NCBI GenBank assembly: GCA_040220455.1
Contig: JAVJUS010000094.1
Coordinates: forward strand, 198,550 to 262,549
DNA length: 64,000 nt
Reading direction: 5' to 3'
From: JAVJUS01 sp040220455
GTDB taxonomy: Bacteria > Pseudomonadota > Alphaproteobacteria > DSM-16000 > Inquilinaceae
Both the position numbers and the translations under genes were made by a program. Numbering within the stretch: position 1 is the first letter of the stretch; every line of letters begins with the position of its first letter. Below are positions 33,234 to 44,070 of this stretch, piece by piece. The notes under the pieces were generated by a model that worked only from the letters and a program-made list of their open reading frames with translations, was not told the origin of the DNA and did no database searches.

Positions 33234-35558
33234 TTGCGGAGTCTTTGCGGGCGGTACGGTGATCGCAGGATCCTGGCGCGAATCGCGCTTGTCCTCGCGG
33301 CGTTCGCCGTCACGGCGGGACCGGGCAGGGGGGCCGACGCCCAGACCCTGACACGGGCTGAAGGGCGGATCGCGGACATCGCCGTCGAGGGTGTCCAGCG
33401 GATCGAGCCCGCGACGGTGCGCTCCTACCTGACGGTTCGCGCGGGCGATCCCTTCGACCCGCAGGCGCTCGACGATTCGCTCAAGAGCCTGTTCCGCACC
33501 GGCCTGTTCCAGGACGTGGTGCTGCGGCGCGACGGCGACACCCTGGTCGTCGACGTGGTCGAGAACCCGATCATCAACCGGATCGCCTTCGAGGGAAACC
33601 GGCGGATCGACGACGAGCAGCTGAGCGACGAGGTGCAGCTCCGCCCCCGCGTGGTCTATACCCGCACCCGCGTGCAGAACGACGTCCAGCGCCTGCTCGA
33701 GGTCTATCGCCGCTCGGGCCGGTTCGCCGCGACGATCGAGCCCAAGATCATCGAGCTGGACCAGAACCGCGTCGACCTGGTCTTCGAGATCGACGAGGGT
33801 CCGCTGACCGAGGTCCAGCGCATCTCCTTCGTCGGCAACCGGGCCTTCAGCGACGGCACGCTGCGCGGCCAGATCCGCACGACGGAGTCGCGGTTCTGGC
33901 GGATTTTCTCGACCGAGGACACCTACGACCCGGACCGGCTGGAGTTCGACCGCGAGCTCCTGCGGCGGTTCTACTTCGCGGAGGGCTACGCCGATTTCCG
34001 GGTCGTATCCGCCGTCGCCGAACTGACGCCGGATCGCGACGCCTTCTTCATCACGTTCACGATCGACGAGGGCGAGCGCTACCGCTTCGGGGAGATCGAC
34101 CTCCGGACATCGCTGCCGGACCTGGATCCGGCGGTCCTCGAATCCGCGATCGCGAGCGAGGAAGGCGACTGGTATTCCAGCGAGGATGTGGAGGAAACGG
34201 TCGACAACCTGACCGAGGCGGTCGGCAACCTCCAATACGCCTTCGTCGAGGTGCGCCCGCGGGTGACGCGCAACCGCACCGACCGGCTGATCAACGTGAC
34301 CTACGAGATCGACGAGGGCCCGCGCGTCTTCGTCGAGCGCATCGACATCACCGGCAATCTGCGCACCGAGGACCGGGTGATCCGGCGCGAGTTCGAGCTG
34401 GTCGAGGGCGACCCGTTCAGCACGGCGCGGCTGCGCCAATCCGAGCGCAACGTCCGCGACCTGGGCTTCTTCAGCCGCGTCGACGTGGAGACGTTGCCCG
34501 GCTCGACGCCCGACCAGACGGTGATCCGCGCCGATGTCGAGGAGCAGTCGACGGGCGAGCTGTCCTTCGGCGCAGGCTTCTCGACATCGGAGGGGCCGCT
34601 TGGCGACATCTCCCTGCGCGAGCGCAACCTGCTCGGCCGCGGCCAGGATCTCAGCCTGTCGACCACGATCAGCGGCCGGACCCAGGAAATCGACCTGAGC
34701 TTCACCGAGCCGTACTTCCTGGGCCGGGACCTGAGCGCCGGCTTCGACGCCTTTCGCATCACTCGGGACAACCAGGACGAGAGTTCCTTCGACGAGTTCA
34801 CGCTCGGCTTCGGGCTGCGGCTCGGCTATCCGCTCGGCAAGCATCTGCGTCAGACGCTCGGCTATCGCCTGTCGCAGCGCCGGGTCGAGGATATCGACGA
34901 GGACGCGTCGCGCTTCATCCAGGAGCAGGAGGGCGAAACGCTGACATCGCTGGTCAGCCAGCAGCTCACCTACAATCGCCTCGACAGCCGGATCGAGCCG
35001 ACCGAGGGCTTCATCCTGCGCCTCGGCAACGAGGTCGCGGGCCTCGGCGGCGATGTCCATTACGCCAGCGTCACGGCGGGGGGCAGCATCTACTTCACCG
35101 TGCTCGAGGATGTTGTGCTGAGCTTCAGTGCCGATGGCGGCTACATTGTCGGCCTGGGTGAAGACGTGCGGATCAACGACCGGTTCTTCGTCGGTGGCAG
35201 CAATCTGCGCGGCTTCGAACGCGCCGGCATCGGGCCTCGCGACGAGAACGGCGACTCGCTGGGCGGCAACCGCTATGCCGTCGGCTCGGTCGAGGTCTCC
35301 TTCCCGCTCGGTCTGCCGGAGGAGCTCGGCCTCAAGGGCCGCGCCTTCTCGGACGTCGGCACGCTCGGCTCGGTCGACATCACCCCCGGTCCCGGGGAGG
35401 AGATCAACGACACCGATAGCCTGCGCGCGTCGGTCGGCGTCGGCCTGTCCTGGGCGTCGCCCTTCGGGCCGGTGCGCATGGACTTGGCATATCCGGTCCT
35501 CGAGGAGGACTTCGACAAGACGGAAGCCTTCCGCTTCTCCTTCGGCACCCGTTTCTGA
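33234..35558 (+). CDS. bamA: Outer membrane protein assembly factor BamA
   Basis: BamA (774 aa) inserts beta-barrel proteins into the outer membrane. A signal peptide (LARIALVLAAFAVTAG) is followed by five POTRA repeats (about residues 45-385) and a 16-strand barrel. The barrel signature NLRGFERAGIGPRD and the C-terminal aromatic end FSFGTRF are present. The start is TTG, supported by GGGGGAAG 6-13 bases upstream; no in-frame ATG fits before the signal peptide. It is followed by skp 23 bases later. Confidence 0.95.
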   Translation: MRSLCGRYGDRRILARIALVLAAFAVTAGPGRGADAQTLTRAEGRIADIAVEGVQRIEPATVRSYLTVRAGDPFDPQALDDSLKSLFRTGLFQDVVLRRDGDTLVVDVVENPIINRIAFEGNRRIDDEQLSDEVQLRPRVVYTRTRVQNDVQRLLEVYRRSGRFAATIEPKIIELDQNRVDLVFEIDEGPLTEVQRISFVGNRAFSDGTLRGQIRTTESRFWRIFSTEDTYDPDRLEFDRELLRRFYFAEGYADFRVVSAVAELTPDRDAFFITFTIDEGERYRFGEIDLRTSLPDLDPAVLESAIASEEGDWYSSEDVEETVDNLTEAVGNLQYAFVEVRPRVTRNRTDRLINVTYEIDEGPRVFVERIDITGNLRTEDRVIRREFELVEGDPFSTARLRQSERNVRDLGFFSRVDVETLPGSTPDQTVIRADVEEQSTGELSFGAGFSTSEGPLGDISLRERNLLGRGQDLSLSTTISGRTQEIDLSFTEPYFLGRDLSAGFDAFRITRDNQDESSFDEFTLGFGLRLGYPLGKHLRQTLGYRLSQRRVEDIDEDASRFIQEQEGETLTSLVSQQLTYNRLDSRIEPTEGFILRLGNEVAGLGGDVHYASVTAGGSIYFTVLEDVVLSFSADGGYIVGLGEDVRINDRFFVGGSNLRGFERAGIGPRDENGDSLGGNRYAVGSVEVSFPLGLPEELGLKGRAFSDVGTLGSVDITPGPGEEINDTDSLRASVGVGLSWASPFGPVRMDLAYPVLEEDFDKTEAFRFSFGTRF

Positions 35559-35581
35559 CGTCCCGACCGGCAGGTCGCCCC

Positions 35582-36349
35582 ATGCCTCTCCGCGACCGTC
35601 CCGCCCGACTCCGGCCGACCGGTGCGCGCCCGGCCGCCTTCACCGCCGGGCTGTCGGTCCTGCTGCTGGCGCTCGCGGCCGCCTCGGCGCCGGCGCGCGC
35701 GCAATCCGGCGACGGCTCCGGAGACGGCGACGCCGCGGGGCAGGGTGTGCCGGACCGGTCGCTGGGGCCGAGGATCGAGGGCGCCGGCGACGCGGCGGCG
35801 CCGACGGCGGACGAGATCCTCGTCGTCGACTTCCAGGGCGTCTTGCGGGATTCCGCCGCGGCGCGGGAAATCCAATCCCAGGTCTCGGGCCTGCGCTCGG
35901 CCTATCAGGAAGAGTTCGGCGCGATCGAGGAGGAGCTGCGCCGGATGGAGACGGAGCTGCTCGAGCAGCGCGACGCGCTCGACGCCGAGGCGTTCGAGGC
36001 CCGCAGGCGCGAGTTCGAGCAGCGCATCAGCGAGGCCCAGCGCGCCGCCCAGGCGCGCCGGTCGACGCTGGACCGGGGGCTCGACGAGGCGATGGGGGAG
36101 GTCCGCTCGACGCTCCTCGACATCGTCGCGGACATCGCGCGGGATCGCCGGGCGCGGCTTGTCATTACCAAGGCACAGGTCGTTCTCGCCGACCGGGCGC
36201 TCGACATTTCCGCCGAGGCGCGATCACGCCTGGATCGGGCCCTGCCGACCGTGGATGTCGACCTGCCGGATCCCGAGGCCGCGGGAGAAGGGGCCGGCGG
36301 AGCCGGCTTCGGCACGCCCGACTCCGGCGGGACCGACGCGCCCCGATGA
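35582..36349 (+). CDS. skp: OmpH/Skp-family periplasmic chaperone
   Basis: This 255-aa protein resembles Skp, which escorts unfolded outer-membrane proteins to BamA. It has a signal peptide ending near APARAQ, a Gly/Asp-rich linker, then ILVVDFQGVLRDSAAAREIQ, the usual start of the Skp core. A long Glu/Arg-rich coiled coil (about residues 100-180) and a return strand region LVITKAQVVLADRALDISAE follow. It is longer than E. coli Skp (161 aa) because of the N-terminal linker and a Gly/Pro-rich tail. Position between bamA and lpxD supports the call. Confidence 0.9.
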   Translation: MPLRDRPARLRPTGARPAAFTAGLSVLLLALAAASAPARAQSGDGSGDGDAAGQGVPDRSLGPRIEGAGDAAAPTADEILVVDFQGVLRDSAAAREIQSQVSGLRSAYQEEFGAIEEELRRMETELLEQRDALDAEAFEARRREFEQRISEAQRAAQARRSTLDRGLDEAMGEVRSTLLDIVADIARDRRARLVITKAQVVLADRALDISAEARSRLDRALPTVDVDLPDPEAAGEGAGGAGFGTPDSGGTDAPR

Positions 36350-36405
36350 CTCCGGCCCGGACGGACGAAATCCGGGACCGCCGCCTTCTTCCAGGAGCCG
36401 CTGTC

Positions 36406-37428
36406 ATGGCCGATCCCCGCTTCTTCTCCAACGCCGGGCCGTTCACCCTGGGCCGCCTTGCCGAGATCGGCGAGGCGGAACTCGCCGAGGGCGCCGATCC
36501 CGAGCGCCGCATCTCCGACGTGGCGCCACTGGAGACGGCCGGGCCCCAGGAACTCAGCTTTCTGGAAAATCGCAAATACGCGGCGGCCTTCGAGGTGAGC
36601 GCCGCCGGCGCGTGTGTCGTGGCACCGGCTTTCGTGAAGCGGGCGCCGGAGGGCATGGCGCTGCTCGTCTCGCCCAAGCCCTACCGCAGCTATGCACTGA
36701 TGGCGCAGGCCTTCTACCCGGCGCCCTCGGCGACGGCGGGTGTGCACCCGTCCGCCGTGGTCGACCCGAGCGCGACGGTCGCGCCCTCGGCCGAAATCGG
36801 GCCCTACGCGGTCATCGGCCCGCGCGCGGAGATCGGCGAGCGCTGCCGCATCGGCGCGCACGCGATCATCGGCCACGGGGTCGTCCTGGGCGCGGACACC
36901 GCGGTGCTCGAAGGGGCGAGCGTGGCCTATGCTCTTGTCGGGGAGCGAGTGGTCATCTATCCCGGAGCGCGGGTCGGCCAGGACGGATTCGGCTTCGCCA
37001 TGGATCCGGCCGGGCATGTACGCGTACCCCAGGTCGGCCGGGTGCTGGTGGGCGACGACGTGGAGATCGGGGCCAATGTCACGATCGATCGCGGCGCCGG
37101 CCCGGACACCGTGATCGGCCGGGGCAGCATGATTGATAATCTGGTGCAGATCGGGCACAACGTGCAGATCGGCGAGGGTTCCGTGATCGTCGCCCAGGCG
37201 GGCATCGCGGGCAGCAGCAAGCTCGGCCGGTTCGTCGCCCTCGGGGCCCAGTCCGGCGTGGCCGGTCACCTGGAGCTCGGCGACGGGGCCCGCCTGGCGG
37301 CCGCCAGCGGCCTGATGGACGATATCGAGCCCGGTCAGGAGTACTGCGGTCTGCCGGCCATTCCGTGCCGCCAGTTCTGGCGTCTCCAGGTCAGGCTGGC
37401 GCGCATGATGGACAAGAAGGACGGTTAG
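36406..37428 (+). CDS. lpxD: UDP-3-O-acylglucosamine N-acyltransferase
   Basis: LpxD (340 aa) adds the N-linked acyl chain to UDP-3-O-acylglucosamine in lipid A synthesis. After the N-terminal uridine-binding domain (ending near YRSYALMAQAF) come left-handed beta-helix hexapeptide repeats. The catalytic His is in LVQIGHNVQIGEGSVI and the C-terminus is helical. The ATG at 36406 has AGGAG upstream and begins the common alphaproteobacterial start MADPRFFSNAGPFTL. An earlier ATG at 36346 overlaps the skp stop (ATGA) and would add 20 residues. Confidence 0.95.
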   Translation: MADPRFFSNAGPFTLGRLAEIGEAELAEGADPERRISDVAPLETAGPQELSFLENRKYAAAFEVSAAGACVVAPAFVKRAPEGMALLVSPKPYRSYALMAQAFYPAPSATAGVHPSAVVDPSATVAPSAEIGPYAVIGPRAEIGERCRIGAHAIIGHGVVLGADTAVLEGASVAYALVGERVVIYPGARVGQDGFGFAMDPAGHVRVPQVGRVLVGDDVEIGANVTIDRGAGPDTVIGRGSMIDNLVQIGHNVQIGEGSVIVAQAGIAGSSKLGRFVALGAQSGVAGHLELGDGARLAAASGLMDDIEPGQEYCGLPAIPCRQFWRLQVRLARMMDKKDG

Positions 37429-37431
37429 CCG

Positions 37432-37902
37432 ATGGACTCTCCGGTGGTCGACAGCCAGACCTACGACGTGGTCGACGTCCAGCGGGTGATGGAGATGATC
37501 CCGCACCGGTTCCCCATGCTGATGGTGGACCGCGTACGGGATATCGTCCCGGACACCAGCGCCACCGGCATCAAGAATGTCACGATCAACGAGCAGATCT
37601 TCCAGGGTCATTTCCCGTCGCGCGCGGTCATGCCAGGCGTGCTGATGATCGAGGCGATGGCCCAGACGGCGGCGGTGCTGGTCGTCGCGACGCTCGGCGA
37701 CGAGGCGGCGCGCAAGCTCGTCTACTTCATGTCGATCGAGAACGCCCGGTTCCGCCGGCCGGTGACGCCGGGCGACACGGTCCATCTGCACGTCACCAAG
37801 ATCCATCATCGTCGCAATGTCTGGAAGTTCGGCGGCGAGGCCAAGGTCGAGGGCCAGGTCTGCGCCGAAGCCACCTTCGCCGCGATGATCATGGACGGAT
37901 GA
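37432..37902 (+). CDS. fabZ: 3-hydroxyacyl-ACP dehydratase FabZ
   Basis: FabZ (156 aa) dehydrates 3-hydroxyacyl-ACP in fatty acid elongation and competes with LpxA for the same substrate. The hot-dog fold motif MIPHRFPMLMVDRV carries the catalytic His. GHFPSRAVMPGVLMIEAMAQ carries the catalytic Glu. Length is normal. It starts 3 bases after lpxD and overlaps lpxA by ATGA. This lpxD-fabZ-lpxA order is conserved across proteobacteria. Confidence 0.97.
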   Translation: MDSPVVDSQTYDVVDVQRVMEMIPHRFPMLMVDRVRDIVPDTSATGIKNVTINEQIFQGHFPSRAVMPGVLMIEAMAQTAAVLVVATLGDEAARKLVYFMSIENARFRRPVTPGDTVHLHVTKIHHRRNVWKFGGEAKVEGQVCAEATFAAMIMDG

Positions 37903-38747
37903 TGACCGCCCCGACCGCTGAAACCGCGCCGCCGATCCATCCTTCCGCCGTCGTCGATCCGGCAGCGAAGCTGGGCGCCGATGTCCGTATCGGCCCGTTC
38001 TGCGTCGTCGGCCCGGAGGTCGAGCTGGGCGACGGAGTCGAGCTCAAATCCCATGTCGTCGTCGCCGGGCGTACGCGCATCGGCGCGAACGTACGGGTGT
38101 ACCCGTTCGCCAGCCTCGGCCATGCGCCGCAAGACCTGAAATTCGGCGGCGAGCCGTCGGAGCTCATCATCGGCGCCGGGACCGTCATCCGCGAACACGC
38201 GACCATGAACCCCGGTACGAGCGGCGGCGGCATGCTGACCGAGGTCGGCCCTGACTGCCTGATCATGGTCGGTGCCCATGTCGCCCATGATTGCAGGCTC
38301 GGCCGCAACGTGATCCTGGCCAACAACGCCACGCTGGCCGGCCACGTCACGGTCGGGGACCACGCCATCCTCGGCGGGCTGAGCGGCGTGCACCAGTTCG
38401 TGCGTATCGGCGAGCACGCTTTCGTCGGCGGCATGACCGGGGTCGATCAGGATGTCATCCCCTATGGCATGGTCATGGGCGAGCGCGGCTATCTGAGCGG
38501 CCTGAACCTGGTCGGCCTAAAGCGGCGTGGCTTCGACCGGGAGGCCATTCACGCCCTGCGCGCCGCCTATCGCGTGCTCTTCGCCGGCGACGGCGAGATG
38601 GCCCGGCGGCTCGACAAGGTGGCCGAGGCCTATGGCGCCGCGGTGCCGGTGCGCCACGTGCTCGACTTCATCGGCGAGAACAGCGACCGCAAGGTTCTCA
38701 AGCCGCGCACGACGGCGGAGACCGGCGGCCCGACCGGTGACGGCTGA
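37899..38747 (+). CDS. lpxA: UDP-N-acetylglucosamine O-acyltransferase
   Basis: LpxA (282 aa) catalyses the first step of lipid A synthesis, 3-O-acylation of UDP-GlcNAc from acyl-ACP. Hexapeptide repeats begin at IHPSAVVDPAAKLGADVRIG. The catalytic His region is MVGAHVAHDCRLGRNVILAN. GLNLVGLKRRGFDREAIHAL is the conserved C-terminal helical domain. Two adjacent ATGs (37899, 37902) are possible; the first overlaps the fabZ stop by 4 bases. The 3' end overlaps lpxI by 11 bases. Confidence 0.96.
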   Translation: MMTAPTAETAPPIHPSAVVDPAAKLGADVRIGPFCVVGPEVELGDGVELKSHVVVAGRTRIGANVRVYPFASLGHAPQDLKFGGEPSELIIGAGTVIREHATMNPGTSGGGMLTEVGPDCLIMVGAHVAHDCRLGRNVILANNATLAGHVTVGDHAILGGLSGVHQFVRIGEHAFVGGMTGVDQDVIPYGMVMGERGYLSGLNLVGLKRRGFDREAIHALRAAYRVLFAGDGEMARRLDKVAEAYGAAVPVRHVLDFIGENSDRKVLKPRTTAETGGPTGDG

Positions 38748-39642
38748 GGAGGCCGGGTCGCGCCTGGCGATCGTCGCCGGAGGAGGGCCGCTGCCGCGCC
38801 GGGTGATCGCCTCCTGTCGACAGCGCGGGCGATCCCTGGTTGTCGTCGGCTTCGAGGGCCAGACCGATGCGGAGACCGTTCCCGCCGAGCCCCCGCACCT
38901 GTGGTCCCGGCTGGGCGCCGCCGGTGCGCTGGTCGATCATCTGGCCGACCTTTCGGTGCAGGAGATCTGCCTGGTCGGCACGATCCGCCGACCGAGCCTG
39001 GCCGAGCTCCGCCCCGACTGGAAGACGGCCAAGCTGCTCGGCCGGATCGGCCTCGCCGCGAGCGGGGACGATGCGGTGTTGCAGGCGATCGGCCGGGTCC
39101 TGGCGGAGCGGGGGTTCCGCCTCGTCGCGCCGCAGGACCTGCTCGACGACCTCCTGGCACCCGATGCGGGCGCGCTGGGCAGGATCGAGCCCGACGCGGA
39201 CGCGCGCGCGGACATCGATCGGGCGCTCGCGGTCGCACGCGCCATGGGCGCCCTGGATGTCGGTCAGGGCGCTGTGGTGCAGCAGGGCATTGTCCTGGCC
39301 GTCGAAGCGGCGGAGGGAACCGACGCGATGCTCGCCCGGTGCGCCGGCCTCGCCCGGCCGGGGCCCGGCGGCGTGCTGGTCAAGGCGCGCAAGCCCCAGC
39401 AGGACGACCGCCTGGACCTGCCGACGATCGGGACGACGACGGTCGAGGGAGCGGCCGCGGCAGGGCTGCGCGGCATAGCGGTGGAGGCCGGCGGCGCGCT
39501 GATCGCCGACGCCGACGCCGTGCGCGCGGCGGCTGACCGGCACGGCTTGTTCGTCGTCGTCCTGCCGGCCGGCGAGCGGGCGTCGGCGGCGGCAAGCGCC
39601 GAACCCGGAAATCCCGGCTCGTTTGCCGATACGGCGCCGTGA
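38737..39642 (+). CDS. lpxI: UDP-2,3-diacylglucosamine pyrophosphatase LpxI
   Basis: LpxI (301 aa) hydrolyses UDP-2,3-diacylglucosamine to lipid X. It replaces LpxH in Alphaproteobacteria. SRLAIVAGGGPLPRRVI is the N-terminal signature. DHLADLSVQEICLVGTIRRP, GAVVQQGIVLAVEAAEGTDA and GVLVKARKPQQDDRLDLPTI are characteristic. The GTG at 38737 overlaps the end of lpxA and places the conserved core about 8 residues in. It lies between lpxA and lpxB, overlapping lpxB by 4 bases. Confidence 0.94.
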   Translation: MTAEEAGSRLAIVAGGGPLPRRVIASCRQRGRSLVVVGFEGQTDAETVPAEPPHLWSRLGAAGALVDHLADLSVQEICLVGTIRRPSLAELRPDWKTAKLLGRIGLAASGDDAVLQAIGRVLAERGFRLVAPQDLLDDLLAPDAGALGRIEPDADARADIDRALAVARAMGALDVGQGAVVQQGIVLAVEAAEGTDAMLARCAGLARPGPGGVLVKARKPQQDDRLDLPTIGTTTVEGAAAAGLRGIAVEAGGALIADADAVRAAADRHGLFVVVLPAGERASAAASAEPGNPGSFADTAP

Positions 39643-40814
39643 GCCTGCACGTCTTCCTGATTGCCGGCGAGCCCTCGGGCGACGTGCTGGGCGCCCGGCT
39701 GATGGCCGCGCTCCGGTCGATGACCGGCGGCGGGCAGGGCGTGCGCTTCTCCGGCGTCGGCGGCCCGCTGATGGCGGCGGAGGGGCTGGAAAGCCTCTTT
39801 CCAATGGACGAGCTGACCCTGTTCGGGCTGGCCGAGATCCTGCCGAAGATCCCGGCTCTCAAGCGCCGGATCGACCAGACCGTCGCGGCCGCGCGGGACG
39901 CGGCGCCGGACGTCCTGGTCACGATCGACTCGCCGGGCTTCAGCTACCGTGTCGGCCGGCGGCTGGGCGACCGCCGGTTTCCGCTCATCCACTATGTCGC
40001 GCCGTCGGTCTGGGCCTGGAAGCCGGGCCGCGCGCGCAAGGTGGCGGCCTTCCTCGATCACCTGATGGCGCTTCTGCCCTTCGAGCCGCCCTATTTCGAG
40101 CGTGAGGGCCTGCCGACGACCTTCGTCGGCCATCCGATCGTGGAGAGCGGCGCCGGGTCCGGCGACGGTGCGCGTTTCCGCGCTGCTCACGGCCTGCCGG
40201 GCGACGCGCCGGTCCTCTGCGTGCTGCCCGGCAGCCGCGGCTCGGAGTTGCGGCGCCTGGGCGGTCCCTTCGGCGAGACCGTCGGCCGGCTGGGCGAGCG
40301 CCATCCTGACCTTCGGGTCGTGGTGCCGACGCTCGCCGGCATCGAGGGGGCGGTCCGGGACCTGGTCGCCGGCTGGCCGCGGCCCGCGCTGGTCGTCACC
40401 GGCGACGCCGCCAAGTACGACGCCTTCGCCGCGGCCGACGCCGCGCTCGCCGCCTCGGGCACGGTCGCGCTGGAACTCGCGCTCGCCGGCACGCCCTCGG
40501 TCATCGGCTACCGGGTCGCCCCGGCGACCGCGATCCTCGCGCGGCTGCTCCTGCGCACCCGCTATGTCAACCTGGTGAACATCCTGGAGGACGCGCCGGT
40601 GGTCCCGGAGCTGCTGCAGGAGCGGTGCGAGCCCGGGCGGCTGTCGGTCGAGCTCGCGCGGCTGCTGGAAGATCCCGGGGCCCGCGCGGCGCAGCGCGCG
40701 GTCATCGACCGGGTGGCGAGCCGGCTGGGCCGCGACGGACCGCCGCCGAGCCGGCGGGCGGCCGAGGTCGTGGTGCGGGTCGCGGGCGAGGGGCGGCGGC
40801 GTCTCGGCGCCTGA
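39639..40814 (+). CDS. lpxB: Lipid-A-disaccharide synthase
   Basis: LpxB (391 aa) is a GT19 glycosyltransferase that joins lipid X to UDP-diacylglucosamine, forming the lipid A disaccharide. FLIAGEPSGDVLGARLMAAL, LVTIDSPGFSYRVGRRL, HYVAPSVWAWKPGRARKVA and VLPGSRGSELRRLGGPF are typical. The start is GTG, inside the lpxI stop (GTGA), indicating translational coupling. It is the last gene of the long envelope run and converges with gltA. Confidence 0.95.
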   Translation: MSLHVFLIAGEPSGDVLGARLMAALRSMTGGGQGVRFSGVGGPLMAAEGLESLFPMDELTLFGLAEILPKIPALKRRIDQTVAAARDAAPDVLVTIDSPGFSYRVGRRLGDRRFPLIHYVAPSVWAWKPGRARKVAAFLDHLMALLPFEPPYFEREGLPTTFVGHPIVESGAGSGDGARFRAAHGLPGDAPVLCVLPGSRGSELRRLGGPFGETVGRLGERHPDLRVVVPTLAGIEGAVRDLVAGWPRPALVVTGDAAKYDAFAAADAALAASGTVALELALAGTPSVIGYRVAPATAILARLLLRTRYVNLVNILEDAPVVPELLQERCEPGRLSVELARLLEDPGARAAQRAVIDRVASRLGRDGPPPSRRAAEVVVRVAGEGRRRLGA

Positions 40815-40834
40815 GACGATCCCGTGGCGAGGGC

Positions 40835-41036
40835 TCAGCCGCCGATCGAAAGCCAGACGAGGCCCCCGATCAGCGCGGCGACGATCGCCATGCCGATCAG
40901 GGGACGCAGTCTCGCCAGCAGCGGCGCGCGATTGTCGTTGGCCGCCCGGGGCACCGGGCGGCTGCGCGCCGTGAAACGGGCCGCCGGGTCGGCGACCCTG
41001 TCGCCCCGGATAGGCCGGGGCCTGGTGGGTTGGCGA

Positions 41037-41044
<8 letters not shown>
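40835..41044 (-). CDS. Small putative membrane protein downstream of gltA
   Basis: This possible 69-aa protein has a basic, Arg/Pro-rich N-terminal part and one C-terminal hydrophobic helix, LIGMAIVAALIGGLVWLSIG. AANDNRAPLLARLRPL just before the helix resembles small proteins in other Alphaproteobacteria, where AANDNR-type strings are common. A GTG at 41044 overlaps the gltA stop. A second GTG near residue 31 would give 39 aa. I do not recognise a family, and coding status is uncertain. Confidence 0.45.
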
Positions 41045-42371
<1,327 letters not shown>

Positions 42372-42480
42372 GCAGCGTCGTTCCTCGGTCTGCGGATATC
42401 GGCTCCGGAACGCCCGCGCGACGGCTCTCCGGCGAGAGTCCGTACCGGGCAAGGGAGAATAGAACCAGTGCGCCCCGAGA

Positions 42481-43926
42481 TCAATTCGAGGCGCTGCCCG
42501 CTTCGGCCGCGCCGGCCGGCGCCTTCGACGCAAGGGCGTCGTCGAGCCGGCCCAGCGTCTCCTCCCGGCCCAGCACGGCGGCGACCTCGAAGATGCCGGG
42601 CGAGGTGGCCGAGCCGGTCAGCGCGGCGCGCAGCGGCTGGGCGATCTTGCCGAGCTTGACCTGGTGCTCGTCGGCCAGGAGGCGCACCGTCGCCTCGACC
42701 GTGGGCTCGTCCCAGGTCGCCAGATCCGCCAGCGCGCCGCGCACATGGCCCAGCAGTTCGAGCGCGTCGGCCGTCAGCAGGCCGCGCGCCTTGTCGGTCA
42801 TCGGCAGGGGCCGGCGGCGGACATAGAAGACCGTGTTCTCGGCCAGTTCCGCCAGGGTCTTGGCCCGCTGCTTGAGGCCGGTCATGCCGGCCATCATGCG
42901 CGCCCGGTCCGTCGCGTCCAGTGGCCGGCCGACAGCGGCTTCGACCCGGGGCGCGATGTCGTACACCAGCCGGTCGTCGTCGGCCTCGCGGATGTAGTAG
43001 CCGTTGAGGTGGTCGAGCTTGGCGAAGTCGAAGCGCGCCGCGCCGCGGCCCACGGCCTCCAGGTCGAACCAGGCGACGGCCTGCTCGGTCGAGATGATTT
43101 CGTCGTCGCCGTGGCCCCAGCCCAGCCGCAGCAGGTAGTTGCGCAGGGCCTCCGGCAGGTAGCCCATGTCGCGGTAGGCCTCGACGCCCAGCGCGCCGTG
43201 CCGTTTGGATAGCTTGGCCCCGTCCGGCCCGTGGATCAGCGGGATGTGCGCCCAGATCGGCGCTTCGGCGCCGATGGCGTGGTAGAGCTGGGTCTGCCGA
43301 GCCGCGTTGGTCAGGTGGTCGTCGCCGCGAATGACGTGGGTCACGCCCATGTCCAGGTCGTCGACCACGACCGAGAGCATGTAGGTCGGCGTGCCGTCGG
43401 CGCGCAGCAGCACCATGTCGTCGAGCTGGGCGTTCTCGACCCGGACCGGGCCCTGGACCTTGTCGTCGAGGACCGTCTCACCCTCCTGCGGCGCCTTCAG
43501 GCGGACCACCGGCGGCACGCCCGGAGGCGCCTCCGACGGGTCGCGGTCGCGCCATCGGCCGTCATAGCGCATCGGCCGTCCCTCGGCCTTGGCCTTCTCG
43601 CGCATCTCGGCCAACTCTTCCTGGCTGGCATAGCAGTAATAGGCCTTGCCCTCGGCCAGCAGCGTGCGCGCCACCTCGGCGTGGCGCTCGCGCCGGGCGA
43701 ACTGGGAGACCCATTCCCCGTCCCAGCCGAGCTCCAGCCAGCGCAGCCCGTCGAGGATCGCCTGCACCGCCTCGTCGGTCGATCGCGCGCGGTCGGTATC
43801 CTCGACGCGCAACAGGAACCGCCCGCCCTTGGCGCGGGCATAGAGCCAGTTGAACAGCGCCGTGCGCGCGCCGCCGATATGCAGGAAGCCGGTGGGCGAG
43901 GGGGCGAAACGGGTGACCACGGTCAT
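42481..43926 (-). CDS. gltX: Glutamyl-tRNA synthetase
   Basis: GltX (481 aa) is a class I synthetase charging tRNA-Glu, and often tRNA-Gln for later amidation. The HIGH-type motif is FAPSPTGFLHIGGARTALFN and the KMSKS-type motif is GAKLSKRHGALGVEAY. VIRGDDHLTNAARQTQLYHA is conserved, and the anticodon-binding helical C-domain follows. Length is standard. The ATG at 43926 starts the conserved MTVVTRFAPSPTG. It is divergent from comEC with a 144-base promoter region. Confidence 0.96.
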   Translation of the reverse strand: MTVVTRFAPSPTGFLHIGGARTALFNWLYARAKGGRFLLRVEDTDRARSTDEAVQAILDGLRWLELGWDGEWVSQFARRERHAEVARTLLAEGKAYYCYASQEELAEMREKAKAEGRPMRYDGRWRDRDPSEAPPGVPPVVRLKAPQEGETVLDDKVQGPVRVENAQLDDMVLLRADGTPTYMLSVVVDDLDMGVTHVIRGDDHLTNAARQTQLYHAIGAEAPIWAHIPLIHGPDGAKLSKRHGALGVEAYRDMGYLPEALRNYLLRLGWGHGDDEIISTEQAVAWFDLEAVGRGAARFDFAKLDHLNGYYIREADDDRLVYDIAPRVEAAVGRPLDATDRARMMAGMTGLKQRAKTLAELAENTVFYVRRRPLPMTDKARGLLTADALELLGHVRGALADLATWDEPTVEATVRLLADEHQVKLGKIAQPLRAALTGSATSPGIFEVAAVLGREETLGRLDDALASKAPAGAAEAGSASN

Positions 43927-44070
43927 GCGAGGATCTCTTCCCTGCGGCGCCGCGACCGGCCGTCGGGCCGTCGGGCCGCGAGTCTCGGGGCTTGCGTGCG
44001 AGCGGCGGCCTCAATAGCACAAGCGGGCCGGGGGGTGCATCCCGGCGACCGACCACGGCGCGGGACGAGA

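Noticed and set aside
36346..36405. Upstream ATG for lpxD overlapping the skp stop
   Set aside because: The overlap looks attractive, but there is no ribosome site and the added residues are not family-like. The later ATG has AGGAG and the usual N-terminus. Not fully excluded.
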